The notes beneath the pieces are model-generated. The model was not told the DNA's origin and searched no databases. It saw nothing but the letters and a program-made list of their open reading frames with translations. Shown here piece by piece: positions 37,633 through 46,590 of a stretch of 64,000 nucleotides of DNA. How positions within the stretch are numbered: position 1 is the first letter of the stretch; each line of letters opens with the position of its first letter. The stretch covers positions 62,826 through 126,825 of the forward strand of contig NZ_LMEP01000007.1 in the NCBI RefSeq assembly GCF_001426405.1. Direction: 5' to 3'. Position numbers and translations under genes: made by a program. This stretch comes from Streptomyces sp. Root1304 (GTDB lineage Bacteria > Actinomycetota > Actinomycetes > Streptomycetales > Streptomycetaceae).

Positions 37633-38988
37633 TCAGAACAGTCCCAGGCCCTCGCCGCCGGGGTCCACGACGGCCGGCCGGGGCTGGGCGGGGAGGCCGT
37701 CCAGGCGGTCGGGGCCGGACGCGGCGGCCACGGCGGGGGCCGTCTCGGCGAGCCAGCCACGGAACCGCTCGGCGGCCTCACGGTAGGGGACCCGCGCCAG
37801 GACACGGTGCTCGCCGGCGGGGCAGAAATCGACCGTGACCGTGAACAGGCAGGACCGGGGCGCATTCTGACTACCCGCCCAGGACACGCGCAGGGTGCCG
37901 CAGGGCTCGCGCCCGCGCGGGGCCCGGTGGGTCGGGCGCAGTGACTGGCAGGCTATGAAAGCGGTCCACGCGGCGAGGTGCGGCAGCGGCAGGGTGGTGC
38001 GCGCGCGGCAGCCGGTGCAGCGGTGCCAGTGGCGAAGCCAGTCGTCGGCGTCGGTGTGGAAGAGGCGGGTGTAGCGGTTCGCGACGCGGACGTCGTTGGC
38101 GTACAGATGGTCGGGGCGTTCCCGCGTGTTGCAGGACTGGCAGACGGGGGCGCGGACGTAGCCGTGCTCGTGGCAGTGGTCGAGCACTGCGGCGGGCGCG
38201 CCGCCGCAGACGGCGCACACCCACCCGGCCACCTTCTGGGAGATGCCGGGCTTTCTGCTGAGCACCGAGTACAGCTGGCCTTCGAGCTCCCTGCCATACG
38301 GGCGCGATGAGGCGGCGGGGCTCTCGGCGCTCGTCGCGCGCCGCCCGTCGGCGTCCCCGGCCCGCCGAGGGCGGGAGGGCGACTCGGCCACGGCCGTGCC
38401 CGTCTCACGGGTCCGCGCGGCTCGCAGCCACCGCGTCTCGGCGTGCTCGGCCGCGTCGAGCAGCCTCACCATCCCGCGCGGCAGCCGCCACGTCCGCCGG
38501 GTCCCGTCGCGGGTGTGCTGCACGAGTAGCCGTCGCCAGTCGATCCCCGCCAGATGACACGGCCGGCCGGCCTCGTGCCGTGTCCCGCGCCCGGAGCCGC
38601 CCGGCTCCCCCAGTTCCCCCGCGACGCGCCACCGCCAGCGCAGCGTCGTCTCCTCGTCGCGCTCCGGCTCAGGCTCCGGCTCCGGCGCTCCGCGGAACGG
38701 GCCGACGCGGACCAGGTCCCGCCGGTCCATGACCACCGCGTTCAGTTCCGCGGCCGCCCGGCGCACCTCGCGCTCCGCGACGCCCCACCGACCGCCGCCC
38801 ACCCTGGCCGTCGCGACCACGCGGCTCCCGAGCAGGACGTACCCCGTCCGGGCACGGGCGGGCGAGCGGGTGAACGCCCCGGAAGCCGTCGGCACGGCGC
38901 CGCCGGCCGTCAGCCCGACCCACAGCGCGTCCGCAACCTCCAGGGTGATCAGGCCGTCCGCGCGGCCGGGCACGACACGCTCCGTCAT
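37633..38988 (-). CDS. Protein with a recombination endonuclease VII-like (His-Me finger) domain
   Basis: 451 aa; ATG at 38988. Residues ~255-310 hold a zinc-binding His-Me nuclease pattern: CAVCGG, then VLDHCHEHGYVRAPVCQSCNTRE, where DHCH provides the catalytic His. This resembles T4 endonuclease VII-type domains widespread in actinobacteria. The N-terminal 240 residues are Arg-rich with an acidic PEPEPEPERDEE stretch and no known domain. The C terminus may be a small alpha/beta domain with a second CxxC (HRCTGCR). It probably cleaves branched or other DNA, but is unpaired here. It is downstream of the 22-kb operon on the same strand, beyond a terminator. Confidence 0.75.
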   Translation of the reverse strand: MTERVVPGRADGLITLEVADALWVGLTAGGAVPTASGAFTRSPARARTGYVLLGSRVVATARVGGGRWGVAEREVRRAAAELNAVVMDRRDLVRVGPFRGAPEPEPEPERDEETTLRWRWRVAGELGEPGGSGRGTRHEAGRPCHLAGIDWRRLLVQHTRDGTRRTWRLPRGMVRLLDAAEHAETRWLRAARTRETGTAVAESPSRPRRAGDADGRRATSAESPAASSRPYGRELEGQLYSVLSRKPGISQKVAGWVCAVCGGAPAAVLDHCHEHGYVRAPVCQSCNTRERPDHLYANDVRVANRYTRLFHTDADDWLRHWHRCTGCRARTTLPLPHLAAWTAFIACQSLRPTHRAPRGREPCGTLRVSWAGSQNAPRSCLFTVTVDFCPAGEHRVLARVPYREAAERFRGWLAETAPAVAAASGPDRLDGLPAQPRPAVVDPGGEGLGLF

Positions 38989-39089
38989 ACCGACAGGCTA
39001 ACGGCGCCGACACTCCGACGGGCCCGAGCGCCCCCGGCCGGGACACCTGGTCGCGGTCGGCGAGGGTTCGCATCGGAACCTGAGCGCCT

Positions 39090-39136
39090 GTCCCGGCGGC
39101 CGTGGTCACGGGGCGCGTTCACCGCCGGGACCACGG
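39090..39136 (-). terminator. Interleaved hairpins ending the 22-kb operon
   Basis: Starting 9 nt after the stop of the last GTPase gene on the minus strand. Two perfect stems overlap: GTCCCGGCGG (39090-39099) with 39122-39131, and CCGTGGTC (39100-39107) with 39129-39136. They are mutually exclusive in part (or pseudoknot-like). Either could end transcription. Confidence 0.55.
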
Positions 39137-39145
39137 TCCGTCAGG

Positions 39146-40888
39146 TCAGCGGGTCGGCCCGACCAGCTTCTCGGCCTCGTCGCGGAGGCCCTTGATCGCC
39201 GTCAGGGCCGCTTCACGCTCGGCTTTGATGTCCGAGCCCCGCTTCGTGAGACCGCTGAGCGACCGTTCCACCTCGGTGATCCACTCGCTCAGGTACCGCT
39301 CACCGGCATCGGTGAGAGCGGTCCGCAGTTCGCGCGCTTCCTCGTCGAAGTGATCCTTGATCTGCTTCCGCCGTTTGTTGAGCGCCATCCACTTGCTCTG
39401 GTCCTGCGCGACGCTCGTCAGGTCCATCAACGGCCCCGTGACTGCCAGCACCCACTGCACCTTGCGGGCCGTACCGGCTACCTTGCCGGCCGCCTTGGTC
39501 TTGCCCCACGGTTTGAACTTCTCGACGCCGTTGGTGACTTTCCCTCCGGCGTCAAGGATCTTCCGGCCCACCCGGTTCTTGCTGAGCTTTTCCACGACGG
39601 CGGAGGCCGCGCTTCCCGGCCCGTTACCGCCGTCCGCGATCTTCCCGATCCACTCGCCCGCCTTCTCGGTACCCACCTTCGCGGCCTTCTTCGCCGCTTC
39701 CTTGACCCCCTGCGTCAACGGTGGCGTGCCATCCGGGGACCCGTCGAACGTCGTCTCGCGTGCTTCGAGGTCGTTCACCCAGGATTCAGGCTCGGGCACA
39801 CCGGTTCCGTACTCGGCGACCAGCGCGTCGAACGCCGTCCTCACCGACGAAGAGAAACTCGCGTCGAACTCATTGCTCGCACGCTCCAGTTCCTCCTGGA
39901 CGGCACGAGTGACGCGGTCGGGGAAGACGCCGTCCTTCTCCGAGACGCCGGCAGCGGCCCTGTCTCCGGCCGTCGTGATCCTGGAAGCGACGACTTCACT
40001 CCCTCTCACCAGGGCGCTCAGCACACGCTCCTTCGCCCGGGAGATCGACTCCTCGACCTTCTTCGCGCTCTCCGCGGCGTCGAGTTCCTCTCCGTCCAGC
40101 ACCCACTGCCGCTCGGCGTCCGCCAGCACTCGAAGGAGTTCGAAGGCCTGAGCCTCGGGCCGGACACCGCTGACACCGGGCGCGGTCATTCTCCGCAACT
40201 CGGCCGCCAGAGCGTCGATACCGCTCTCCGCGACAAGCCACTGTCGCTGATCGGGCGGGAGAGTGGGGTCATGGAGCGCGTCGATGTAGTCGCGTGCGTC
40301 GGTGGGGACGATCGGGACGCGGTCGGCGAAAGGCCCGAGGCGCCCGCGGATCTCGTCGAGGACGACATCGCGATCGCTGTTCTCGGCGTTCATCTTGTTG
40401 ACGACGACCACACTCCGGTCAGCGAACCCGTCAGCGTCGAGAGCCCGCAGAATCGTCCTGGTCTCTGCTTCGCCCGGCAGTTCGCTCGTTGTCACGATCA
40501 TCAGCGCGTCCGCACCGCGAACGCCGCCCCGCGCCGCATCGGCGTGCCCGTCGACACCCGACAGCGTCCCGGGCAGGTCGACCAGCGTCGCTCCGTTCCA
40601 CTCGTACCACGTCGCCTCGTGCGTCTTGGGCGCCGCGTCGACGAGATCGACGATGTCGGCCGACGGGAGCCGGAGCAGTGCCGCGACGAGCGTGGACTTC
40701 CCCGCGCTGTACGGGCCCAGCAGTGCGATCCGCAGCGGGCTCGTGTCCGCACGAGGCAGGCTCGTGGTCAGGGCGCGAGTGCGAGGGTGAGCGCCCAGGA
40801 CCTCTTCGGCACGTGCGGCCAGCGCGAGTACGAGAGCGCTTCGGCCCCCGTCGATCGTGGGCGCGTCGACCGGACCACCGTCAGCCAT
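39146..40888 (-). CDS. Dynamin-like GTPase, 580 aa (last gene of the 22-kb operon)
   Basis: ATG at 40888 overlaps the stop of the upstream GTPase gene by 8 nt. G1 GPYSAGKST (~59), G3 DLPGTLSG (~104) and G4 VVNKMN are all recognisable, so GTP binding is likely intact. Helical stalk sequence follows. Near residues 400-520 is a stretch with amphipathic and hydrophobic helices (GVKEAAKKAAKVGTEKAGEW; VLAVTGPLMDLTSVAQ) that could insert in membrane, then a C-terminal coiled coil. Bacterial dynamin-like proteins remodel or guard membranes, and some defend against phage lysis. Paired with the 988-aa GTPase, it may form a heteromer, as in other bacterial dynamin pairs. Confidence 0.82.
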   Translation of the reverse strand: MADGGPVDAPTIDGGRSALVLALAARAEEVLGAHPRTRALTTSLPRADTSPLRIALLGPYSAGKSTLVAALLRLPSADIVDLVDAAPKTHEATWYEWNGATLVDLPGTLSGVDGHADAARGGVRGADALMIVTTSELPGEAETRTILRALDADGFADRSVVVVNKMNAENSDRDVVLDEIRGRLGPFADRVPIVPTDARDYIDALHDPTLPPDQRQWLVAESGIDALAAELRRMTAPGVSGVRPEAQAFELLRVLADAERQWVLDGEELDAAESAKKVEESISRAKERVLSALVRGSEVVASRITTAGDRAAAGVSEKDGVFPDRVTRAVQEELERASNEFDASFSSSVRTAFDALVAEYGTGVPEPESWVNDLEARETTFDGSPDGTPPLTQGVKEAAKKAAKVGTEKAGEWIGKIADGGNGPGSAASAVVEKLSKNRVGRKILDAGGKVTNGVEKFKPWGKTKAAGKVAGTARKVQWVLAVTGPLMDLTSVAQDQSKWMALNKRRKQIKDHFDEEARELRTALTDAGERYLSEWITEVERSLSGLTKRGSDIKAEREAALTAIKGLRDEAEKLVGPTR

Positions 40889-43847
40889 CTGTGTTCCCTT
40901 CGGTTCCTTCGAGGGTGCCGAGCCATCCGAGATCCGCGCGGATCTCGATCCGTTCGGTGAGGACGTCCACGAACTGGTCCCGCAGACACGACCGCACGCC
41001 CGCGACGCGGGACGCGTCGGCCCAGACACGAAGTTCGACTCCCGGTGTCCGACGTGCCCGACGGATCGCCGCCGGGTCCCCTCCCGCGAGAGCCAGGAGC
41101 CGGCGCGCCAGGACGAGGTCGATCGCGTCGAGGGCGGACCGCACGGCCGTCCGCAGCCCGCAGAGTCGCTCGAACCGCTCCCGCGTGACCATGATGTCCG
41201 CGGACCGCACCTCGAACCGGGCATCGATCTGAGCCGTCGCGTCATCGGTGATACGAGCCGACCATGCCACAAGTCCGTCGAACAGGTCATCGAGGCAGGC
41301 CTCAGCCTCGGTCGTGGTCGTGCTGGTCCACCCGTCCTTCGCCCGCCGCGCGCGGGCAACCTCACCGCTCACCGCTTTCGCCGCTCCGGCCAGGCCCTCC
41401 ACCGCGTAGACCAACGTCGCCGCGGGAGGAGGGACCGCGAGCTTCTTAGGGATCCCCTTGGCGGCGACGGAGCTCAGAAGGGCCGTCGCCGCCCCCTTGA
41501 CGGCCGCCGCGCCCAGGCTCGCGGCCTGCTCCTTCAGATCAGGACGCGGTCGTACACGCGGCTGCGCGTCGTCCTGATGGTCCGTGGCGCTCGCCCGCAC
41601 GCGCAGAAGCATCCCCCGTTTCCGCGCCTCCTGCTCGAACGTGTCCCCGAGACCGGAGAGAAGTCCCTCCAGGTCCAAACCGGTGACGAAGTCGCTCCAC
41701 CGCTGCGCGTCAGCCACGCCGCCCAGGTCCCGAACCACCTCCGACACCCGCTCCTTGGCGCGGTGGCGCTCGGCTTCGAGTAGGTCACGCGTGTCCCGGC
41801 CCGCTGTCCGGAAGGCTTCCAGCGACTCTGCCCGGTCACGCGGCGTCGAGCATGCGAGTTCGGCAAGCGCGAGATCGATCCCGGGGAGTTCCTCGATCAG
41901 CCGGTCGTGGAACGCCGCGAGCGGCGCCCGCACGTCCTCGGCCAGGCGAACCGCACGAAGCGGAATCGCACGCTCGGCCAGGAGCCGGGTGAGGGACTGC
42001 TCCAGCTCGGGCAACCTGCTCGCCCGAAGGGCCCTGTCCCCCAGCTCGCGGTCCGCTGTGGACAACGCTTCGTGCGCGGCACCGGAGTGGACCGGGAGGA
42101 CGACGGGCGACGTGACGCCGACCGCTGCGGAGACCTGCTCGATCCGAACCGTGTGACCCGTCGCCGACGCGAACTCTCTCTCCGGATCCTTGGCGAAGCG
42201 TTCAAGACGGTGCGGTTCGTCGACCTTTCCCTTCACATTGACGACAGCGAGCAGAGGTTTGCCCGTGAGGAGGAGTCGCTGGAGCTCGGCGGACTCCTCC
42301 TCACGTAGCGTGTCGGCGTAGTTCCATATCACCGCGTCGGCGCTGTCGCACGCGGCCCGAGCACGCGTGGCGTCGAGGTCGTCGTCCTTCGCGGCGACGC
42401 CGGGCGTGTCAAGGTACGTCACAGAGCCGACGTGGAACGCGGAGGTCTCCCGCGTGGTGCGGTGCGCCCCTCGCCCGATCCCGGTCCGGTCCGCCTCACG
42501 GGTCAGCGCTTTGCGCAGCGTGGTCTTCCCGGACTTGGTCCTTCCGGCGATGGCCACGCGCAGCCTGCCTCTCGCCGTGGGCATGACCCGTACGGCATCG
42601 CGCAGTTCGCGTTCGAGCGCTCCGATGCGGCGGATGACCCCGACGAGGTCCTCGCTCTCGATCGCGTGCGCGGAGTACGGCGCTCGCGAAGGACGGGCCT
42701 CGGCCTCCTCCCGGAGAGCGGTCTGGATGTCGCGGTAGGCCGACCGGCTCGTGTCCACCGCCCCGGCCGCGAGTTCGCCGACCAGGGCCCCGAGGGCCTC
42801 GCGGAGATTCGGTTCGGTTCGCCACAGGTCCATGGCCGCCGCCACGCGGTCGAACGACTCGACGTTCTTCGTGTACCAGGACTCGAACGCCCGCAGTTCG
42901 TTGATGCCGGTCCGGGAGGCGACCGCCAGCAGCCCCGCCGTGAGCCGTGCGGCCGAGCTCGCGGCGGGCGCGGCCGGAGACACGGCCGTGTTCACGGGCG
43001 CCGTCGCGAGCCCGTGCTCGATCACCGCCCGCACGCTGTCGTCCGCGAGCATGTCCACCGTACTTCCGGACACGGCACCGGTGTCACGGGCCTCGATCGC
43101 CCAGAGCAGGGCGGCGCGCCGCTCCGATCTGAACCCGAACCGCGCGTCCGGTGCGAGCCAGCTCCACCACTGCGGCCGCTCGGACAGGACCGCCTCGTAC
43201 GACTCCTCCGCTGCGACGAAGTCCCGCGCCTTCTCCAGCAGCGGCACCAGATCCCCGTTCCGTAGATCCCGGGCCGCCGCGGCACTGTGCCTGAGCACGA
43301 GCTCGCGCGCCTCCGCCGCCTTCCGGCCTCCTCGTCGACGGCTCAGGTCGGCCATCGCGGGTTCGATGTCGATCTCACGGATCGAGCGCCAGATCTCCTC
43401 CGGCCATTCCCGGTCCGCACGACGGCACGGCTCCAGGACTTCGGGCAGCAGCCGTTCCGCGGCCGCCACCGCCGCGGCGTCCGCCCGAAGCGCTTCCACC
43501 GGCACGCCCTCCAGCGCCTGGAGATGAGTCCGCAACCCTTCCAGCCGCTTCAGTTCCCGGAGAGATCTGCCCCCGTCCGGCGCCGGAGCCCGGCCCCCAG
43601 CCATTGTCATGCGGGCCAGCTCGTGCTCCTCGACGCACGCCGCCACCGCGTCGGACACCCACGGAAGCGTGCTCCCGGACGGCGGCAGGCCGGCACACCC
43701 GCGCGCCTGGGCGACCGCGTCCACCTCCTTGGCGAATCGCTGGAGTGCGGCCGGTCCGACCATGGCATCCACCCCCAACGGCTCGAGCAGCAGCGCCAGC
43801 ATCTCGGCTCTGAGGCTCGTCCTGTCGTTCACCGCCCCGCCAGTCAT
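40881..43847 (-). CDS. Large dynamin-like GTPase, 988 aa
   Basis: ATG at 43847 with a GAGGAG site, 2 nt after the stop of the Hsp70-NYN gene. The first ~420 residues are a helical region with no known domain (RSLRELKRLEGLRTHLQALEG and similar). The GTPase core has G1 AGRTKSGKTT (~437), G3 DTPGVAAKDDD (~475), and a degenerate G4 (VNVKGKVD in place of NKxD). A long helical stalk follows, with a hydrophobic stretch (ASLGAAAVKGAATALLSSVAAKG, broken by VPPPAATLVYAVEGLAGAAKA) that may be a membrane paddle. It overlaps the second GTPase by 8 nt, so the two are made together. Function inferred from the dynamin family. Confidence 0.75.
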   Translation of the reverse strand: MTGGAVNDRTSLRAEMLALLLEPLGVDAMVGPAALQRFAKEVDAVAQARGCAGLPPSGSTLPWVSDAVAACVEEHELARMTMAGGRAPAPDGGRSLRELKRLEGLRTHLQALEGVPVEALRADAAAVAAAERLLPEVLEPCRRADREWPEEIWRSIREIDIEPAMADLSRRRGGRKAAEARELVLRHSAAAARDLRNGDLVPLLEKARDFVAAEESYEAVLSERPQWWSWLAPDARFGFRSERRAALLWAIEARDTGAVSGSTVDMLADDSVRAVIEHGLATAPVNTAVSPAAPAASSAARLTAGLLAVASRTGINELRAFESWYTKNVESFDRVAAAMDLWRTEPNLREALGALVGELAAGAVDTSRSAYRDIQTALREEAEARPSRAPYSAHAIESEDLVGVIRRIGALERELRDAVRVMPTARGRLRVAIAGRTKSGKTTLRKALTREADRTGIGRGAHRTTRETSAFHVGSVTYLDTPGVAAKDDDLDATRARAACDSADAVIWNYADTLREEESAELQRLLLTGKPLLAVVNVKGKVDEPHRLERFAKDPEREFASATGHTVRIEQVSAAVGVTSPVVLPVHSGAAHEALSTADRELGDRALRASRLPELEQSLTRLLAERAIPLRAVRLAEDVRAPLAAFHDRLIEELPGIDLALAELACSTPRDRAESLEAFRTAGRDTRDLLEAERHRAKERVSEVVRDLGGVADAQRWSDFVTGLDLEGLLSGLGDTFEQEARKRGMLLRVRASATDHQDDAQPRVRPRPDLKEQAASLGAAAVKGAATALLSSVAAKGIPKKLAVPPPAATLVYAVEGLAGAAKAVSGEVARARRAKDGWTSTTTTEAEACLDDLFDGLVAWSARITDDATAQIDARFEVRSADIMVTRERFERLCGLRTAVRSALDAIDLVLARRLLALAGGDPAAIRRARRTPGVELRVWADASRVAGVRSCLRDQFVDVLTERIEIRADLGWLGTLEGTEGNTDG

Positions 43848-43849
43848 CA

Positions 43850-45946
43850 CTACTCCTCGTGAGGGCGGTGGTACCTGAACTCGGGCAGTGGATGTGGGCT
43901 CGGAGGAATCAGGGCCCGCGACTGCTGGAACGTCTCCGCTCGTACGATCCGATGACGGGGTGGTACGCAGGTGCGCGGCGTGAACACCCACATACCCTGG
44001 GTCAGGGTGGCCCCGAGCACCCGCTCCTTGTCCCGCAACCAGGGGTACCTGCCTTGCAGTTCGGTGTAGTTGTCGTTGGTGACGACGATTCCGTCCGTGT
44101 CCTGCGCGATCGCCGTGACCAGCGCGTCGCCCTTGCCCTCGGTTCCGGCCGGGGGCTGGATGAGGTTCCCTGTGGCGAGCGCCGAGTCCACCGCGGCGCG
44201 TTCCTCCTCCGCGACCTTGTGCCGGAAGGTGGCGTCGACGACCACGTGGAGCACGGCATCGGGATACCGCGATGCCAGGGCGTCGCGCGCGGACAGCAGT
44301 TGGGCGTAGGACGGCCGGTCGTCCCTGCCGTATACACCGGGTCGTCGGGGCGACCTGCCGATCCACGCCAGGTTGGAGCCGTCGACCACGAGCGCCTTGG
44401 AAGCCGAGCCCGCGGATCGCCTCCGCGTCTGCGTCGGCAGGAGCGTGGTGACCGTGTTGCCCGCGAGCAGATCATCGAGTTCCTTGCGCACCGCCGGCGT
44501 CGGACCACCGGAGCTGAAGCTCTTGATCTCCTCGTTCAGCACTTCCTCGCCGGTGCGTTCAAGGGTGGCCTTGACGTGCAGGAGCCCGTTGGTGTCGTAC
44601 GTGTACTCCAGCAGGAAACGGGAGTCCTCGCGGACCCGGGGATTCTGGTAGATGAGGCGGAGGTCCGTCAGCTGCACGTTGTCAGCGTGGTCGAGGGGAC
44701 GGTCGGGGTCTCCTTCCCAGATCTCCACGGCAAGGCTGCGTGCGTTGTCCCGGCGAGGCGTGTAGCTCTTGCGCTCCTTCCACGGCAGGGGTGAGTTGCG
44801 CGGGATGATCTGGCTGAACGCCCGCTGTCCGGTGTCGTCCGTGACGACCGTGCCCAGGGCGTGACTCGTCGCCACCTGGATCACGCCATCAGCCTCCCCC
44901 GACAGCACGGCTGCCGCGATGGAGGCGCCGCGGGCGACCGCAGTCATGGGATCGCACAGATCGACCTCGACGGGCTGCTGCTGCATGACCTCGGCGACCG
45001 CGGCCCGGACACTCGGGATCTGGCTCGTGCCACCGATCATCAGCACCGCGTCCACGTCCAGAGGAGCCATGTGGAGGTCGGTGAGACACTGCTGAACCGG
45101 CGCGAGAGCGCGGTCCACGAGGTCGGTGATTGCGTCCTCCAACTCCCCCTGCCACACCTCGACGGTGTCGCCGTCCGGAGTCCTGATGGTGACGGACTCC
45201 TCGGAGGACAGGCGGATCTTGCTGCGCTCCACGTCCAGCCCGAACTGCCGCTCCTGCGCGGGCGTCCACGCCGATCGCGCCGGAGCCCGTTCGAGGACGA
45301 GGTCACGCAGGCGACGATCGATCTCCAGGCCCCCCAGCTCGGTCACGCCCCGTGAAGCGAGCTCCTCGAAGAACCCGTCCTGGTAGTCGAGCACGGTGAC
45401 GTCGATGGTGCCGCCACCCCAGTCGAAGACCAGGATGGTTCGAGCCTCTCGCAGCTCGTGCACGTACGAGATCGCCGCCGCCGTCGGCTCGTTGAGCAGC
45501 GCCAGGACCTCGATGCCGGCGAACCGCGCGGCGGCGCGCGTGCGGTAGCGGGCGGCACCCGTGGCGTTGGCGGGCACGGTGATCACGGCCTGGTCGATGG
45601 CGGTGAGGTTGTGCTCCGCGCCCTTGCGCATGGCCTGGAAGACACCGGCCGCCACCGTCGTGGCCGCGAACCTGCGGCCGTGGATCGTGACGTACTCGTC
45701 GCTCTTGAGCAGTCGCTTGCAGGCCTCGGCCGCCTCTTCGGAGCGGAGCTTGGCCTCCCAGCCGAACAACGCTCCCCGGCGCAGTGAGCTCATGCCCACC
45801 ACCGACGGGAAGAGGTACTCGAAGCCGGGATGACGCCAGTCGGCGTCGATGTGGTGGGCGTCCAGCGACAGCACGTCGACGTCATCGCCCAGCCACTGGG
45901 CCACCACGGAGTTGGTGGTACCGAAATCGATTCCGGTCGCGGTCAC
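43850..45946 (-). CDS. Hsp70-like chaperone fused to a NYN/PIN-like ribonuclease domain
   Basis: 698 aa; GTG start overlaps the upstream stop by 4 nt. Residues ~1-370 are an Hsp70/actin-fold ATPase: GIDFGTTNSVVA, VITVPANATGAARYRT, LLNEPTAAAISYVHE, VFDWGGGTIDVTV and VLMIGGTSQIPSV. A short substrate-binding-like beta domain follows (~375-490). From ~517 a different domain begins, KALVVDGSNLAWIG, then VVVDATF, GKGDALVTAIA and VVTNDNYTELQ. These acidic positions are the pattern of NYN/Zc3h12a-type PIN ribonucleases. The usual Hsp70 helical lid is missing and is replaced by the nuclease. It looks like a chaperone that holds or directs an RNase. Partners are the GrpE-like and J-like genes just upstream. 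Confidence 0.85.
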   Translation of the reverse strand: MTATGIDFGTTNSVVAQWLGDDVDVLSLDAHHIDADWRHPGFEYLFPSVVGMSSLRRGALFGWEAKLRSEEAAEACKRLLKSDEYVTIHGRRFAATTVAAGVFQAMRKGAEHNLTAIDQAVITVPANATGAARYRTRAAARFAGIEVLALLNEPTAAAISYVHELREARTILVFDWGGGTIDVTVLDYQDGFFEELASRGVTELGGLEIDRRLRDLVLERAPARSAWTPAQERQFGLDVERSKIRLSSEESVTIRTPDGDTVEVWQGELEDAITDLVDRALAPVQQCLTDLHMAPLDVDAVLMIGGTSQIPSVRAAVAEVMQQQPVEVDLCDPMTAVARGASIAAAVLSGEADGVIQVATSHALGTVVTDDTGQRAFSQIIPRNSPLPWKERKSYTPRRDNARSLAVEIWEGDPDRPLDHADNVQLTDLRLIYQNPRVREDSRFLLEYTYDTNGLLHVKATLERTGEEVLNEEIKSFSSGGPTPAVRKELDDLLAGNTVTTLLPTQTRRRSAGSASKALVVDGSNLAWIGRSPRRPGVYGRDDRPSYAQLLSARDALASRYPDAVLHVVVDATFRHKVAEEERAAVDSALATGNLIQPPAGTEGKGDALVTAIAQDTDGIVVTNDNYTELQGRYPWLRDKERVLGATLTQGMWVFTPRTCVPPRHRIVRAETFQQSRALIPPSPHPLPEFRYHRPHEE

Positions 45947-46590
45947 ACGCCCTCCCCGTTCGCGGCGTCGTCGCTCCCGGCCGAGTCGCCCGCTCCGTCC
46001 GGGGCGGCCAGGCGGCGCAGCTGCCCGGCGAGCACCAGTTTTCCGGTGGCCTGGTCCACGTAGGCCGGACGCAGCACCTCGAACACCTCGCCGTCGCCTT
46101 CCACCACCACGAAGAGCTCGTGTTCGCCGTCAGGCGCGTCCACGCACCGCACTCCCTGGTCCAGCAGGGCGGCACGGATGCCCCTCCGTAGCGAGTTGGC
46201 GTTCTGCTTGGGCGCGCCGGCGAGCAGATCGACCTCGACCATCCGGGCCACGTACTCCTCCCGGGAGCGGAACGCCTCCAGAACAGCCTGGCGCAGGGCA
46301 GCCGCCACAGCGGTCTGCGTCGGCCTCTCCTCTTCCGGGACAGCGGCCAGGAGCTCGGTCGCCCGCTCGGTGAAACGTGCGAGCAGCATGTGGGGGCTGA
46401 GCAGTTCCTCGGGGCGGTAGGTGCGCGGGGAGTCCGCGGAATGTTGCTGGGAAGCCCGGGGAGAAGCGACAGGGGCGTCCGCCTCCGCTCGCCGCTTCTC
46501 TTTACGATGCTTGAGGCCGTTGTTTCCCTTGGGAGGAACCCGCTTGGGGCTCACCAGGGTCTTCCGCTGGCTGCGGGGCACCTTCTTCAC
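45943..46590 (-). CDS. GrpE-like nucleotide exchange factor with a basic N-terminal tail
   Basis: 215 aa; GTG start overlaps the upstream stop by 4 nt and its own stop overlaps the Hsp70 start by 4 nt. The N-terminal ~35 residues are strongly basic (KKVPRSQRKTLVSPKRVPPK). Helical sequence follows, then a beta-rich head with ELFVVVEGDGEVFEVLRPAY and LVLAGQLRRLA. This strand pattern and the VFEVLRPAY segment resemble the GrpE head (usual form VVEVLRPGY). With the Hsp70 gene next door, a role as its exchange factor is likely. The basic tail suggests nucleic-acid or ribosome contact. Called by pattern, not by full-length similarity. Confidence 0.65.
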   Translation of the reverse strand: MKKVPRSQRKTLVSPKRVPPKGNNGLKHRKEKRRAEADAPVASPRASQQHSADSPRTYRPEELLSPHMLLARFTERATELLAAVPEEERPTQTAVAAALRQAVLEAFRSREEYVARMVEVDLLAGAPKQNANSLRRGIRAALLDQGVRCVDAPDGEHELFVVVEGDGEVFEVLRPAYVDQATGKLVLAGQLRRLAAPDGAGDSAGSDDAANGEGV

